Shown in pieces: positions 1-5,860 of a stretch of DNA of 5,860 bases; the stretch's first letter is position 1; each line of letters opens with the position of its first letter. The DNA is taken from the NCBI GenBank assembly GCA_035270925.1, contig DATESG010000045.1, forward strand, positions 1-5,860, given 5' to 3'. The notes beneath the pieces are model-generated. The model worked only from the letters and a program-made list of their open reading frames with translations. It did no database searches and was not told where the DNA came from. Origin of the DNA: DATESG01 sp035270925. Its GTDB lineage: Bacteria; Bacillota_I; Bacilli_A; RFN20; CAG-826. The position numbers were made by a program, and so were the translations under genes.

Positions 1-369
1 GTTTGGTGGTGTCGCATTGCCAATATATATATCAGTATTCATATGATCAAGACGTCTCGTCGCTGCTTGATGAAGATGGTTAGGAATATAGCGGATATTT
101 CCATGCTTCATCGCTTTACGTAAGGCGCCAGATAAAAACCAGCTATCAACTTTAAAACGATGGGCGTATTCAGCTTCGGTAAAAAATGGGGCATCAAGGA
201 TTGGTAAACAATTCGTGACAGTAATATTTTCAACCTCTAAAGGGATGGTGTGCAATTTACTTAAAAATTCACGTCCTTCAGCGGCCACCATGCCTGAGAC
301 AATCACGTCTCCTGTTTTTACGAGCGCTAGAGCTTGCTCGACAGTAATGATTTTGTGTTGATAGTTCAT
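1..369 (-). CDS. Acetyl-CoA hydrolase / 4-hydroxybutyrate CoA-transferase family protein, N-terminal part (partial)
   Basis: This open frame starts with ATG at 369 and runs 123 codons off the left edge without a stop, so only the N-terminal part is visible. The protein begins MNYQHKIITVEQALALVKTG and continues with GDVIVSGMVAAEGREF (residues 20-35), typical of the N-terminal domain of the acetyl-CoA hydrolase/transferase family. Later stretches such as FFTEAEYAHRF and WFLSGALRKAMKHGNIRYIP also fit. Members move CoA between acyl-CoA and a free acid such as acetate, butyrate or 4-hydroxybutyrate, in the cytosol. The catalytic Glu lies in the C-terminal domain, outside the window, so the substrate cannot be judged. 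The start is supported by GAGGAG six bases upstream. The gene follows the binding-protein gene after 77 bases containing a hairpin, so it may be expressed by readthrough. It could instead be a hydrolase; family assignment is fairly sure, exact reaction is not. Confidence 0.82.
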   Translation of the reverse strand, partial: MNYQHKIITVEQALALVKTGDVIVSGMVAAEGREFLSKLHTIPLEVENITVTNCLPILDAPFFTEAEYAHRFKVDSWFLSGALRKAMKHGNIRYIPNHLHQAATRRLDHMNTDIYIGNATPPN

Positions 370-375
370 ATCTCT

Positions 376-381
376 CTCCTC
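376..381 (-). promoter_or_regulatory. Ribosome binding site of the CoA-transferase gene
   Basis: On the minus strand this reads GAGGAG and sits six bases before the ATG at 369. It fixes the start of the truncated CoA-transferase frame. The overlapping GGAGAG (plus-strand 374-379) is complementary to CTCTCC inside the upstream hairpin (plus-strand 404-409), so the site could be partly masked in an alternative fold. Confidence 0.75.
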
Positions 382-398
382 AATATTATTAGGAAAGA

Positions 399-419
399 AG
401 GGGGGAGAGTTTCCCCCCT
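399..419 (-). terminator. G/C hairpin, probable leaky intrinsic terminator after the binding-protein gene
   Basis: On the minus strand, AGGGGGG and CCCCCCT form a seven-pair stem; an added A-T pair gives eight pairs and a five-base loop. The stem is followed by TTCTTTCC, a pyrimidine run interrupted by C and so a weaker U-tract than a strong terminator. It lies 28 bases after the stop of the substrate-binding protein and 30 bases before the CoA-transferase start. Too little space remains downstream for an obvious new promoter. I infer partial termination or 3'-end protection of the highly needed binding-protein transcript, with readthrough into the CoA-transferase. On the plus strand the hairpin is not followed by a T run. 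Confidence 0.6.
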
Positions 420-446
420 CCTAGTTAGTACGAATTAGTTAAAGGC

Positions 447-1718
447 TTATTTAGCCATGATGGTGGTTAATGATTCTAGTGGTCTTGCAACCGTTAGAGC
501 ATAGTTATCGCCATCAATTGTTGCTTTAAGTAGAGATAATTGATCTAAGCCATGACGTTTGCCGTTTGTGAAATCAACTGGTCCACCCATTGGGAATGAA
601 ACAGCTTCTTTTTCTAAGGCAGCAACGTAATTGTCCCAGTTTAAAACTTCTTTAGCATCAGCAACGCGTTTTAATCCTGTAATGAAAACATCAGCAGCAA
701 TATAACCAGCAATCGCAAATGCGCTTAAGGCTGGATTAGTTGCGTAGGCATATTCAGTTGCATCAATAACTTCTTCAGCCAAAGCTGCTTCGATTTGCTC
801 ATTATAGGCAACTGCGCCAGCAATGCCGGCTTCACTTGTTAGATCGACCCATGCGTTGGTGTAAACATCAACACCGTTTGCAACAGCTGCTTGTGGAATA
901 TAACCAGTGGCAGCACTAACGTATGAGGTTAAGACAGGTACTTTAAGGTCGATACCACTAATGGCATTAACGATACCTGGGAAGTATGATTGGTTTGTGG
1001 CAACGATAATTGCTTTAACACCAGCATTTTTTAATGCAGTTGCGGCAGCAGCATAGTCACCAGCAGGAGCAACGGCTTGATATGTTGCAATACCGGTTTT
1101 GCCCATTGCTTTTAGTTGATCGTCAACACCGACTTTAATGGAGTAGCCAGCATCTTCGGTTGTATAGATAACGCCTAATTTGTCGACACTACCAAATAAG
1201 TCAGCTTCTTTTAATGCACGTGCAACAAGAATGCGACCTTCTGTACGATAAATTGGTTGAACGGCAAAGATTGGGTTTCCGACGGATTCTTCAAAGTATA
1301 ATTGGTTGATTCCGGTTGCGGCATAAACCATTGGTACACCCTTATCACGAAGATATGGAAGTGTTTGTCCAACAGTCCAGGTTCCAAAGTGTCCAACAAT
1401 CGCGAATACTTCATCATCTTCAACTAGTTTTTCGACCATTTGGGCGCCTTGAGCGGCTAATCCACCGTCATCATAGGTGACGAAATCGATTGTCCGGCCA
1501 TCGACCTTGGTCTTGTTTTCGTGAGCGATACGTGCTTTTAGCCCGGCGTTAAATGGAACACCGACAAGAGCAAAACCACCACTGGTAGTCGCAGCATTTC
1601 CGATTTTTACAACGGTTTCGGTAACCCCTTGGGCGACAGTTGGCTTGACTCCGCAACTAGAAACAACTAGTACAGCGGCAAGCGCGAAAGCGCCAGAGAC
1701 AAAACGTAATTTTCTCAT
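447..1718 (-). CDS. ABC transporter substrate-binding lipoprotein, LivJ-like (periplasmic-binding-protein type 1 fold)
   Basis: This is the extracellular ligand-capture subunit of the importer encoded just upstream. The 423-residue protein has a basic start (MRKLR), a hydrophobic stretch to about residue 20 and a lipobox VSSC with Cys22, so it should be lipid-anchored on the outer face of the membrane. The mature part opens with VVKIGNAATTSGG and shows the Peripla_BP_6 pattern: YDDGG near 82-86, AIVGHFGTWT at 106-115, KGVPMVYAATG at 126-136 and a second-lobe strand AGVKAIIVATNQ near 232-243. The GTxT and VPxxxxATG pattern resembles, from memory, a LivJ-like branch of uncertain ligand, so leucine-type specificity should not be assumed. 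A strong AAGGAGG lies five bases before ATG. It follows livF after 12 bases and is the last gene before the hairpin. Confidence is high for family, low for ligand. Confidence 0.93.
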   Translation of the reverse strand: MRKLRFVSGAFALAAVLVVSSCGVKPTVAQGVTETVVKIGNAATTSGGFALVGVPFNAGLKARIAHENKTKVDGRTIDFVTYDDGGLAAQGAQMVEKLVEDDEVFAIVGHFGTWTVGQTLPYLRDKGVPMVYAATGINQLYFEESVGNPIFAVQPIYRTEGRILVARALKEADLFGSVDKLGVIYTTEDAGYSIKVGVDDQLKAMGKTGIATYQAVAPAGDYAAAATALKNAGVKAIIVATNQSYFPGIVNAISGIDLKVPVLTSYVSAATGYIPQAAVANGVDVYTNAWVDLTSEAGIAGAVAYNEQIEAALAEEVIDATEYAYATNPALSAFAIAGYIAADVFITGLKRVADAKEVLNWDNYVAALEKEAVSFPMGGPVDFTNGKRHGLDQLSLLKATIDGDNYALTVARPLESLTTIMAK

Positions 1719-1723
1719 ATGAT

Positions 1724-1730
1724 CCTCCTT
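1724..1730 (-). promoter_or_regulatory. Strong ribosome binding site of the binding-protein gene
   Basis: The minus strand reads AAGGAGG, a near-perfect match to the 16S rRNA tail, five bases before the ATG at 1718. It fills most of the 12-base gap after livF and is the strongest site in the window. This fits the usual need for more binding protein than membrane subunits from one transcript. Confidence 0.85.
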
Positions 1731-2528
1731 TTATTCTTTACCGCCTAAGTAAGCGGCTATGAGATTACTATCAGCAAGCAAAACTTCAGGCTTTCCTTCA
1801 GCTTTAATTGTGCCTAATTCCATTAAATAGGCATAATCAGCGATCTTAAGCGTTTGAAAAGCATTTTGCTCGACGATCAAAATTGTAGTGCCCTCGAGGG
1901 CAATCGCTTGAATGATATTAAAGATATCTTTAATAATAAGTGGAGCAAGCCCAAGCGATGGTTCGTCCAATAGTAACAACTTCGGTGACCCCATTAATGC
2001 GCGACCAATCGCTAACATTTGTTGTTCACCGCCCGATAGTGTCGAGGCTTTTTGTTTATTTCTTTCCTTTAAGATTGGAAAATAACCATAGACACGTGCC
2101 AAATTATCTTTGACCCGTTGTCTGCGGCGATAAACGCTCGTCTTCATCGGTGTTTCATCTATATCATCTCCGGAACCAGCTTCTCCGGTAACTTTTGTTC
2201 TTAAGGTTTTGATCGAAAATGCCCCGGTCATTAAGTTTTCTTCAACACTTAAATCACGGAAAACAAGGCGCCCTTCAGGCGAAGTCATCACCCCGCATGC
2301 ATTAACTTTATAAGTAGGTAGGTTGGTAATGTTTTTGCCATCAATTACAATACTGCCAGCGGCAGCTTTATTGACGCCACCGATTGTCTTGATAATTGTG
2401 GATTTGCCCGCGCCGTTTGCGCCTAGTATCGCAACAATTTGGCCTTTTTCAACTTTTAAAGAGACGCCTTTAACGGCAGTGATTGGTCCATATTTAACGA
2501 CTAAGTCTTTAATTTCTAATAATGACAT
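1731..2528 (-). CDS. livF: ABC transporter ATP-binding protein, LivF type
   Basis: One of the two cytoplasmic ATPases of the importer; it should pair with LivG under the LivH-LivM channel. Visible motifs are Walker A GANGAGKST (36-44), SPEGRLVF after the Q-loop region (83-90), SVEENL (94-99), signature LSGGEQQ (164-170) and Walker B LLLLDEPSLGLAP (184-196). The usual switch His is replaced by Gln in IVEQN, which is normal for LivF, not a defect. The end AYLGG is also typical. At 265 residues it is longer than E. coli LivF (237). Most of the excess is an extra segment at about residues 105-135, rich in Gly/Asp then Arg, between the SVEENL region and YFPILKER. The ATG follows the livG stop by two bases, with GGGGAG nine bases upstream, so translation is probably coupled. 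ATPase function looks intact. Confidence 0.95.
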   Translation of the reverse strand: MSLLEIKDLVVKYGPITAVKGVSLKVEKGQIVAILGANGAGKSTIIKTIGGVNKAAAGSIVIDGKNITNLPTYKVNACGVMTSPEGRLVFRDLSVEENLMTGAFSIKTLRTKVTGEAGSGDDIDETPMKTSVYRRRQRVKDNLARVYGYFPILKERNKQKASTLSGGEQQMLAIGRALMGSPKLLLLDEPSLGLAPLIIKDIFNIIQAIALEGTTILIVEQNAFQTLKIADYAYLMELGTIKAEGKPEVLLADSNLIAAYLGGKE

Positions 2529-2530
2529 AA

Positions 2531-3340
2531 TTAATCACTCCCCAAATAAGCTTCCCGAACGGCTTGCATACCTTGGACTTCACTCGGTGTGCCAATTCCA
2601 ATGAGTTTGCCAAAGTTGATTACGGCAACCGTATCACTAATGCCCATCACAAGCGGCATATCATGTTCAACAAGGAAAATCGTCGTTTTATACATATCAC
2701 GAATCATCTTAATGGTTTCGGCTAACTCTTCAGTTTCTTTATCATTAAGACCGGCGGCCGGTTCATCAAGAATAATTAGTTCTGGATCAATCATCAACGC
2801 TCTGGCGAGTTCGATTTTCTTTTTAATCCCATAGGGAAGTCCATAAGGAGAAATGTCTTTATATTGATATAAACCAAGGAACGCGAGAATGTTTAAGGCT
2901 TTTTCTTTAACGGCCTCATTTTGCCTTCTAGTTGAGGGCAATTGGAGGAAGGAGCCGAGAATAATATTTTTATATTTAGTTGTATGGGTGACCATCAGAT
3001 TTTCTAACACGGTCAATTCCCATACAAGTTCGACGTTTTGAAATGTGCGAATAATCCCATATTTAATGATATTATGCACTTCAATCTTATTTAGGTGCAC
3101 TTCGGACTTATTACTTGGATAAAAGAATGCATTACCTTCAGTGGCTTTATAAAATTGCGTGATGCAGTTAAAAACTGTCGTCTTACCCGCACCATTAGGG
3201 CCGATAAGTCCAAATATCTCTCCGCGTTTTACATCGAGCGTTAGCGCATTAACTGCGGTCAAGCCACCAAAGCGCATCGTTAAATTGTCTAAACGAAGGA
3301 TGACATCATTATTTTGATGAATTACATTATTTGTTTCCAT
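2531..3340 (-). CDS. livG: ABC transporter ATP-binding protein, LivG type
   Basis: Second ATPase of the importer, 269 residues. Motifs in order: Walker A GPNGAGKTT (47-55), Q-loop RTFQNVEL with Gln101, LENLMV (112-117), signature region LPYGIKKKIELAR (168-180), Walker B ELIILDEPAAGLN (187-199) and switch His226 in VEHDMPLVMGISD. The signature YG in place of the canonical SGG is normal for LivG proteins. LDEPAAGLN, EHDM.LVMGISD and the AYLG ending are diagnostic of LivG rather than LivF. The first 12 residues (METNNVIHQNND) are a short polar extension before the first strand. The ATG lies inside the last codons of livM, a 14-base overlap, with AAGGAGA eight bases upstream, so its translation is likely coupled to livM. 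All residues needed for ATP hydrolysis are present. Confidence 0.96.
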   Translation of the reverse strand: METNNVIHQNNDVILRLDNLTMRFGGLTAVNALTLDVKRGEIFGLIGPNGAGKTTVFNCITQFYKATEGNAFFYPSNKSEVHLNKIEVHNIIKYGIIRTFQNVELVWELTVLENLMVTHTTKYKNIILGSFLQLPSTRRQNEAVKEKALNILAFLGLYQYKDISPYGLPYGIKKKIELARALMIDPELIILDEPAAGLNDKETEELAETIKMIRDMYKTTIFLVEHDMPLVMGISDTVAVINFGKLIGIGTPSEVQGMQAVREAYLGSD

Positions 3341-4388
3341 TTTTGTCTTCTCCTTCTGATTTTAGCGCTTTCTTGGCCTTGTATTTGACATAGAGCGCTT
3401 TAATCTTAAAGCGGGTTGTAATCAAAAGTTGACTAATTCCGCCCGGATAGAACATGACAACTAAGATCATCAATAAGCCGGTAAGGAACATAAATGCACT
3501 TGGGTTTTGCGCAAAGAAAGGAATCTTATTAAGCAATGTGTCGTTAAGACTAAAGACAAAATAACCACCAATTAAGATACCCCAGATTGAACCAGTTCCA
3601 CCGATTACAACCGCGGCAAGCACGTTTAGAGACAGGTTTAAGTTCCATTTAGTCGGTTCTGAATAACGATAATACATCATGTATAAATAACCGGCAATCA
3701 TCGCGAAGACAGTGGCAATTACAAATGCTAGTAAGCGATATTTCAGTGAACTAACACCCATTGTTTGAGCGGCACTTTCACTGTTTTTCATTGATAACAT
3801 CGCCCTTCCAGCAGGACTCTTAGTGATGTTATAGGTGATTAATAATAAAGCAACCAGGGCGATGGCAATAAAGAAATAAGTGTTTGTCCGGTCCATATTT
3901 ATGAGCCAAAACATTTTGATGTTAGTCGTATAAATATTTAATCCGCTCACGCCGCCAGTAAAACCAGTGGCATTTTTAAATAGGACGGTTAACATCTCCG
4001 CTAGTCCAAGCGTAATAATCGCGAGATACATCCCTTCAATTCGAAGCGAAATAAAGCCAACGATTAATCCTAAAACGACACCAACTAGAATCGTAATTGT
4101 AAGCGTAATCAGTGGAGGTAAACCCCACGCTGAGAACATAAATCCTGCGAGATAAGTACCTAAACCGACAAAGCCAGCTGTGCCTAAAGAAGCAAGCCCG
4201 GCATAGCCTAGTAATAAGAAATATCCAAGCACAATGATCATGTGAATCATAAAACTTCCGAATCCACGAGCAGTGGCGGCTTGAACGAGTTTGATTTCAG
4301 GGAGTGCTAAAACTTGAATTAAAATGAGCACGACCCCAAAAATAATAAAGCCTAAATATTTTTTTAAATTTGCATTTTGTTTTCTCAT
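3327..4388 (-). CDS. livM: ABC transporter permease, LivM type
   Basis: Integral membrane subunit that forms the channel with LivH; 353 residues with about eight to ten hydrophobic segments. Diagnostic stretches are GYAGLASLGTAGFVGLGTY (61-79, the LivM GYxGxxSLG motif), LRIEGMYLAIITLGLAE (115-131), TGGVSGL (144-150) and the cytoplasmic coupling loop GRAMLSMKNSESAAQTMGVS (194-213), which docks on an ATPase. VVIGGTGSIWG (260-270) and FYPGGI (313-318) are also typical. The N terminus has a basic stretch before the first membrane segment (about 12-29). The last 28 residues form a strongly basic, then acidic, polar tail, longer than I would expect; its end is encoded in the overlap with livG. The ATG is two bases after the livH stop with only a weak AAAGG site seven bases upstream, suggesting coupling to livH translation. 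Confidence 0.95.
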   Translation of the reverse strand: MRKQNANLKKYLGFIIFGVVLILIQVLALPEIKLVQAATARGFGSFMIHMIIVLGYFLLLGYAGLASLGTAGFVGLGTYLAGFMFSAWGLPPLITLTITILVGVVLGLIVGFISLRIEGMYLAIITLGLAEMLTVLFKNATGFTGGVSGLNIYTTNIKMFWLINMDRTNTYFFIAIALVALLLITYNITKSPAGRAMLSMKNSESAAQTMGVSSLKYRLLAFVIATVFAMIAGYLYMMYYRYSEPTKWNLNLSLNVLAAVVIGGTGSIWGILIGGYFVFSLNDTLLNKIPFFAQNPSAFMFLTGLLMILVVMFYPGGISQLLITTRFKIKALYVKYKAKKALKSEGEDKNGNK

Positions 4389-4390
4389 CG

Positions 4391-5293
4391 TTATACCTTT
4401 TTGATCACTTTCTTGCCAAAAAGGCCAAGTGGTTTAACAAAGATAATTACGAGAATCAGGCTATAGACAATTAAGTCTTTATACAAAGACATTGCTTCTC
4501 CACCTAACCCAAACAAGTTACCAATAAAGACGAGTAATAAGGCACCAACGACAGGGCCATAAAACAAGCTAAACCCACCAAGAATTGCCGCCATAAATCC
4601 TTGAATTTGGATTGGCGTCATAAAACCAACGTTAGTCGACATTCCCACGACTGGTCCATATAAAGAAGCGGCTAGGGCACCAAGACCACCAGCGATTGCC
4701 CAAGTAAATGCGGTGACCCAACGAGTGTTGACACCCATCATCCCAGCCACAGTTTCATTACCAGCAACAGAGCGAACACTTAAGCCCCATTTGGTATACT
4801 TTAAGGCAACAAATAGCCCAATAATAATGGTTGTTGACACGATAAAGGTAATTAAAGTATGTTTAGTAATAACGAGCCCTTCACCAAAGAGTTGAAAAGA
4901 TATATTACCGGGGACAATAGGGCTTAATGTTGGCGTTGTTTTTTGTAAAGTTAAAGGAATAAGCCCAATTAATAACAAGGCAATCCCCATTGTGATCATC
5001 TGTTTACCAACAGCGTTGATATTCTTAGAGTTTCTAATAATTAAGACGTCGATCAACATTCCAAAGATAAAGGCCGAAACAATACCTAAGCCTATAGAAA
5101 GGAAGAGATTTTGACTAAGGTCCGAGAAAAAAACCGCAGCAACAAACGCCCCCAAGGCACTAATCATCCCTTGCGCGAAGTTTGTCGTATTAGAAGTTTT
5201 AAAAATAAGCATAATTGCAAAAGCCGACAGTGATAACACTGAGGCTTGCATAATACTGCTTACTAAAGTTTGGAGGATTGTAAACAAGCTCAT
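4391..5293 (-). CDS. livH: ABC transporter permease, LivH type
   Basis: First transporter gene of the operon and partner of LivM in the membrane. The chosen protein has 300 residues and starts MSLFTILQTLVSSIMQ, as LivH proteins usually do. Recognisable parts are NFAQG (38-42, the LivH NFAHG-like motif), a coupling loop at about 168-189 with WGLSVRSVAGNETVAGMMGV, and AAILGGFSLFYGPVVGALLL (235-254). The rest is a run of hydrophobic segments, and KPLGLFGKK closes it. I chose ATG at 5293 because it overlaps the upstream TGA as ATGA, a classic coupled stop-start, and has GGGGAAG six bases upstream. An in-frame ATG at 5308 would add five residues (MGKKF) but has no purine-rich site before it. Its product stays in register either way. 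No missing elements are seen. Confidence 0.94.
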   Translation of the reverse strand: MSLFTILQTLVSSIMQASVLSLSAFAIMLIFKTSNTTNFAQGMISALGAFVAAVFFSDLSQNLFLSIGLGIVSAFIFGMLIDVLIIRNSKNINAVGKQMITMGIALLLIGLIPLTLQKTTPTLSPIVPGNISFQLFGEGLVITKHTLITFIVSTTIIIGLFVALKYTKWGLSVRSVAGNETVAGMMGVNTRWVTAFTWAIAGGLGALAASLYGPVVGMSTNVGFMTPIQIQGFMAAILGGFSLFYGPVVGALLLVFIGNLFGLGGEAMSLYKDLIVYSLILVIIFVKPLGLFGKKVIKKV

Positions 5294-5860
5294 GAATTTC
5301 TTCCCCATTTAATAATATTCGCGGCCCACACGTAACCAATTCCTGCTGCAATCATACTCACAACAGTTCCGTCTTTTACTTGTCCAGACTTGAGGGCTAA
5401 GTGTAGGGATAAAATTTGATCAACTTGGCCAATATGTCCATAGTCTTCCAAATAAATTGATTGGTCTTCGCGTAGTCCTAAATCATTAAGCATTGAAAGG
5501 TGACCACTGCGTTTCATATGTAAGACATCTAAATAAGTGATATCTTTGCGTTCGAGATGAGACTTGCGTAAAGCTTCGTCGATACATTTAAACCAGTTCG
5601 GCATTGATACTTGGTTTAGCCTATCCTTCATTAAAGTCGGATTCATTAGACGAAGCGATTTTCTTGCTTGGGCTAAATTTTCACATGTAATCGGATTTTG
5701 CGTCCCGCCAATTTCGACTCCCGCGGTCCGAGCTAAACTACCATCACTAATAATGTGTGATCCAAGTAAGAGGTTTTCGCGGTGATTCTTTTTAAGCAGA
5801 ATTGCGCCGCCACCGGCACCTAGATTAAACATCATTGACATATTGCGGTCAGTGTAATCG
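5290..5860 (-). CDS. 3-oxoacyl-ACP synthase III (FabH)-like thiolase-fold enzyme, C-terminal part (partial)
   Basis: The frame is open to the right edge: codons before the internal ATG at 5841 read DYTDRN and continue into MSMMFNLGAGGGAILL, a pattern that sits mid-protein in FabH relatives (compare FNFGDGAGA-type strands). So 5841 is not the start and the 5' part, including the nucleophilic Cys, lies outside the window. The visible 189 codons carry the C-terminal half of the thiolase fold. YLDVLHMKR matches the FabH region with the catalytic His (HQAN), its His codon being at 5518-5520. EDYGHIGQVDQ matches the HGNTSAAS region, but His replaces the catalytic Asn (codon 5434-5436). AAGIGYVWAANIIKW corresponds to the FabH GGGFTWGSALVRF ending. 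The family makes or breaks acyl-thioester C-C or acyl bonds; the substrate is unknown. TGA overlaps the livH start as ATGA, so it is cotranslated with the transporter. Confidence 0.82.
   Translation of the reverse strand, partial: DYTDRNMSMMFNLGAGGGAILLKKNHRENLLLGSHIISDGSLARTAGVEIGGTQNPITCENLAQARKSLRLMNPTLMKDRLNQVSMPNWFKCIDEALRKSHLERKDITYLDVLHMKRSGHLSMLNDLGLREDQSIYLEDYGHIGQVDQILSLHLALKSGQVKDGTVVSMIAAGIGYVWAANIIKWGRNS
5300..5306 (-). promoter_or_regulatory. Probable ribosome binding site deciding the livH start
   Basis: The minus strand reads GGGGAAG, six bases before ATG at 5293 and overlapping the last base of the other in-frame ATG at 5308. The sequence before 5308 (AATATTATTAA) lacks a purine-rich site. 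This, with the ATGA overlap, favours 5293. The match to the consensus is only moderate, so coupling by ribosomes ending the upstream gene probably matters more. Confidence 0.5.

Noticed and set aside
19..32. A short AT alternation (atatatatat) that could be read as a promoter -10 or a small repeat.
   Set aside because: It encodes DIYIG within the CoA-transferase frame and has no partner -35 or repeat copies nearby.
1211..1423. A 70-codon minus-strand frame inside the binding-protein gene.
   Set aside because: It is out of frame with a clear full-length lipoprotein gene, has no recognisable family features and is rich in residues expected from an off-frame reading.
1989..2014. The Gln in place of the switch His in LivF and the YG signature in LivG as possible inactivating changes.
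   Set aside because: From knowledge of the family, IVEQN in LivF and the LxYG signature in LivG are the normal forms, so both ATPases are expected to be functional.
2323..2834. Two plus-strand open frames of 93 and 81 codons across livF and livG.
   Set aside because: They are antisense to strongly conserved Walker A and Walker B coding regions, lack a convincing ribosome binding site and show no family motifs. They are shadows of the conserved codons.
3967..4895. Plus-strand open frames of 62 and 60 codons antisense to livM and livH.
   Set aside because: Membrane-protein genes often leave open antisense frames. There is no start signal and no motif to support them.
5564..5785. A 73-codon plus-strand frame antisense to the FabH-like gene.
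   Set aside because: It lies wholly within a recognisable thiolase-fold coding region and has no supporting start site or similarity I can see.
5839..5841. ATG at 5841 as the true start of the FabH-like gene.
   Set aside because: The frame stays open to the window edge, and the residues before and after it match the middle of FabH-like proteins. The gene is truncated by the window and does not begin here.

Overview
All six genes in this window lie on the minus strand, so biological order runs from right to left. Five are packed with overlaps or gaps of at most 12 bases. The sixth follows after 77 bases. In transcription order they are: the 3' part of a FabH-like (3-oxoacyl-ACP synthase III / thiolase-fold) enzyme; the two permeases LivH and LivM; the two ATPases LivG and LivF; a lipoprotein substrate-binding protein; and the 5' part of an acetyl-CoA hydrolase / 4-hydroxybutyrate CoA-transferase family enzyme. 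The last gene runs off the left edge with no stop. Both end genes are cut by the window.

The five transporter genes form a complete ABC importer of the branched-chain amino acid type (HAAT/LivJ-like): the lipoprotein captures the ligand outside the membrane, LivH-LivM form the channel, and LivG-LivF power it. The flanking genes suggest a different cargo or a metabolic role. A thiolase-fold acyl-transfer enzyme is translationally coupled to livH, and a CoA-transferase follows the binding protein. That combination fits uptake of a carboxylic acid or amino-acid-derived acid that is handled as a CoA thioester. This is inference; the substrate cannot be read from the sequence.

The host looks like a low-GC, probably monoderm bacterium of the Bacillota/Mycoplasmatota kind. 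The reasons are strong AAGGAGG-type ribosome binding sites, A/T-ending codons, and a binding protein with a lipobox that would be membrane-anchored. TGG encodes Trp and TGA is used as a stop, so this is the standard code and not the Mycoplasma code. I cannot name a genus.

The only real intergenic space is positions 370-446. It holds a G6/C6 hairpin that looks like a leaky intrinsic terminator, then a good ribosome binding site for the CoA-transferase. I see no promoter for the operon in the window; it should lie to the right of position 5860. I found no RNA genes, CRISPR arrays, insertion sequences or long repeats. The main oddities are a His where FabH normally has its catalytic Asn, an extra segment of about 28 residues in LivF, and the hairpin with a possible competing pairing at 374-409. 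The window is best described as a recognisable transporter in a less usual metabolic setting; I see no evidence for a wholly new system.
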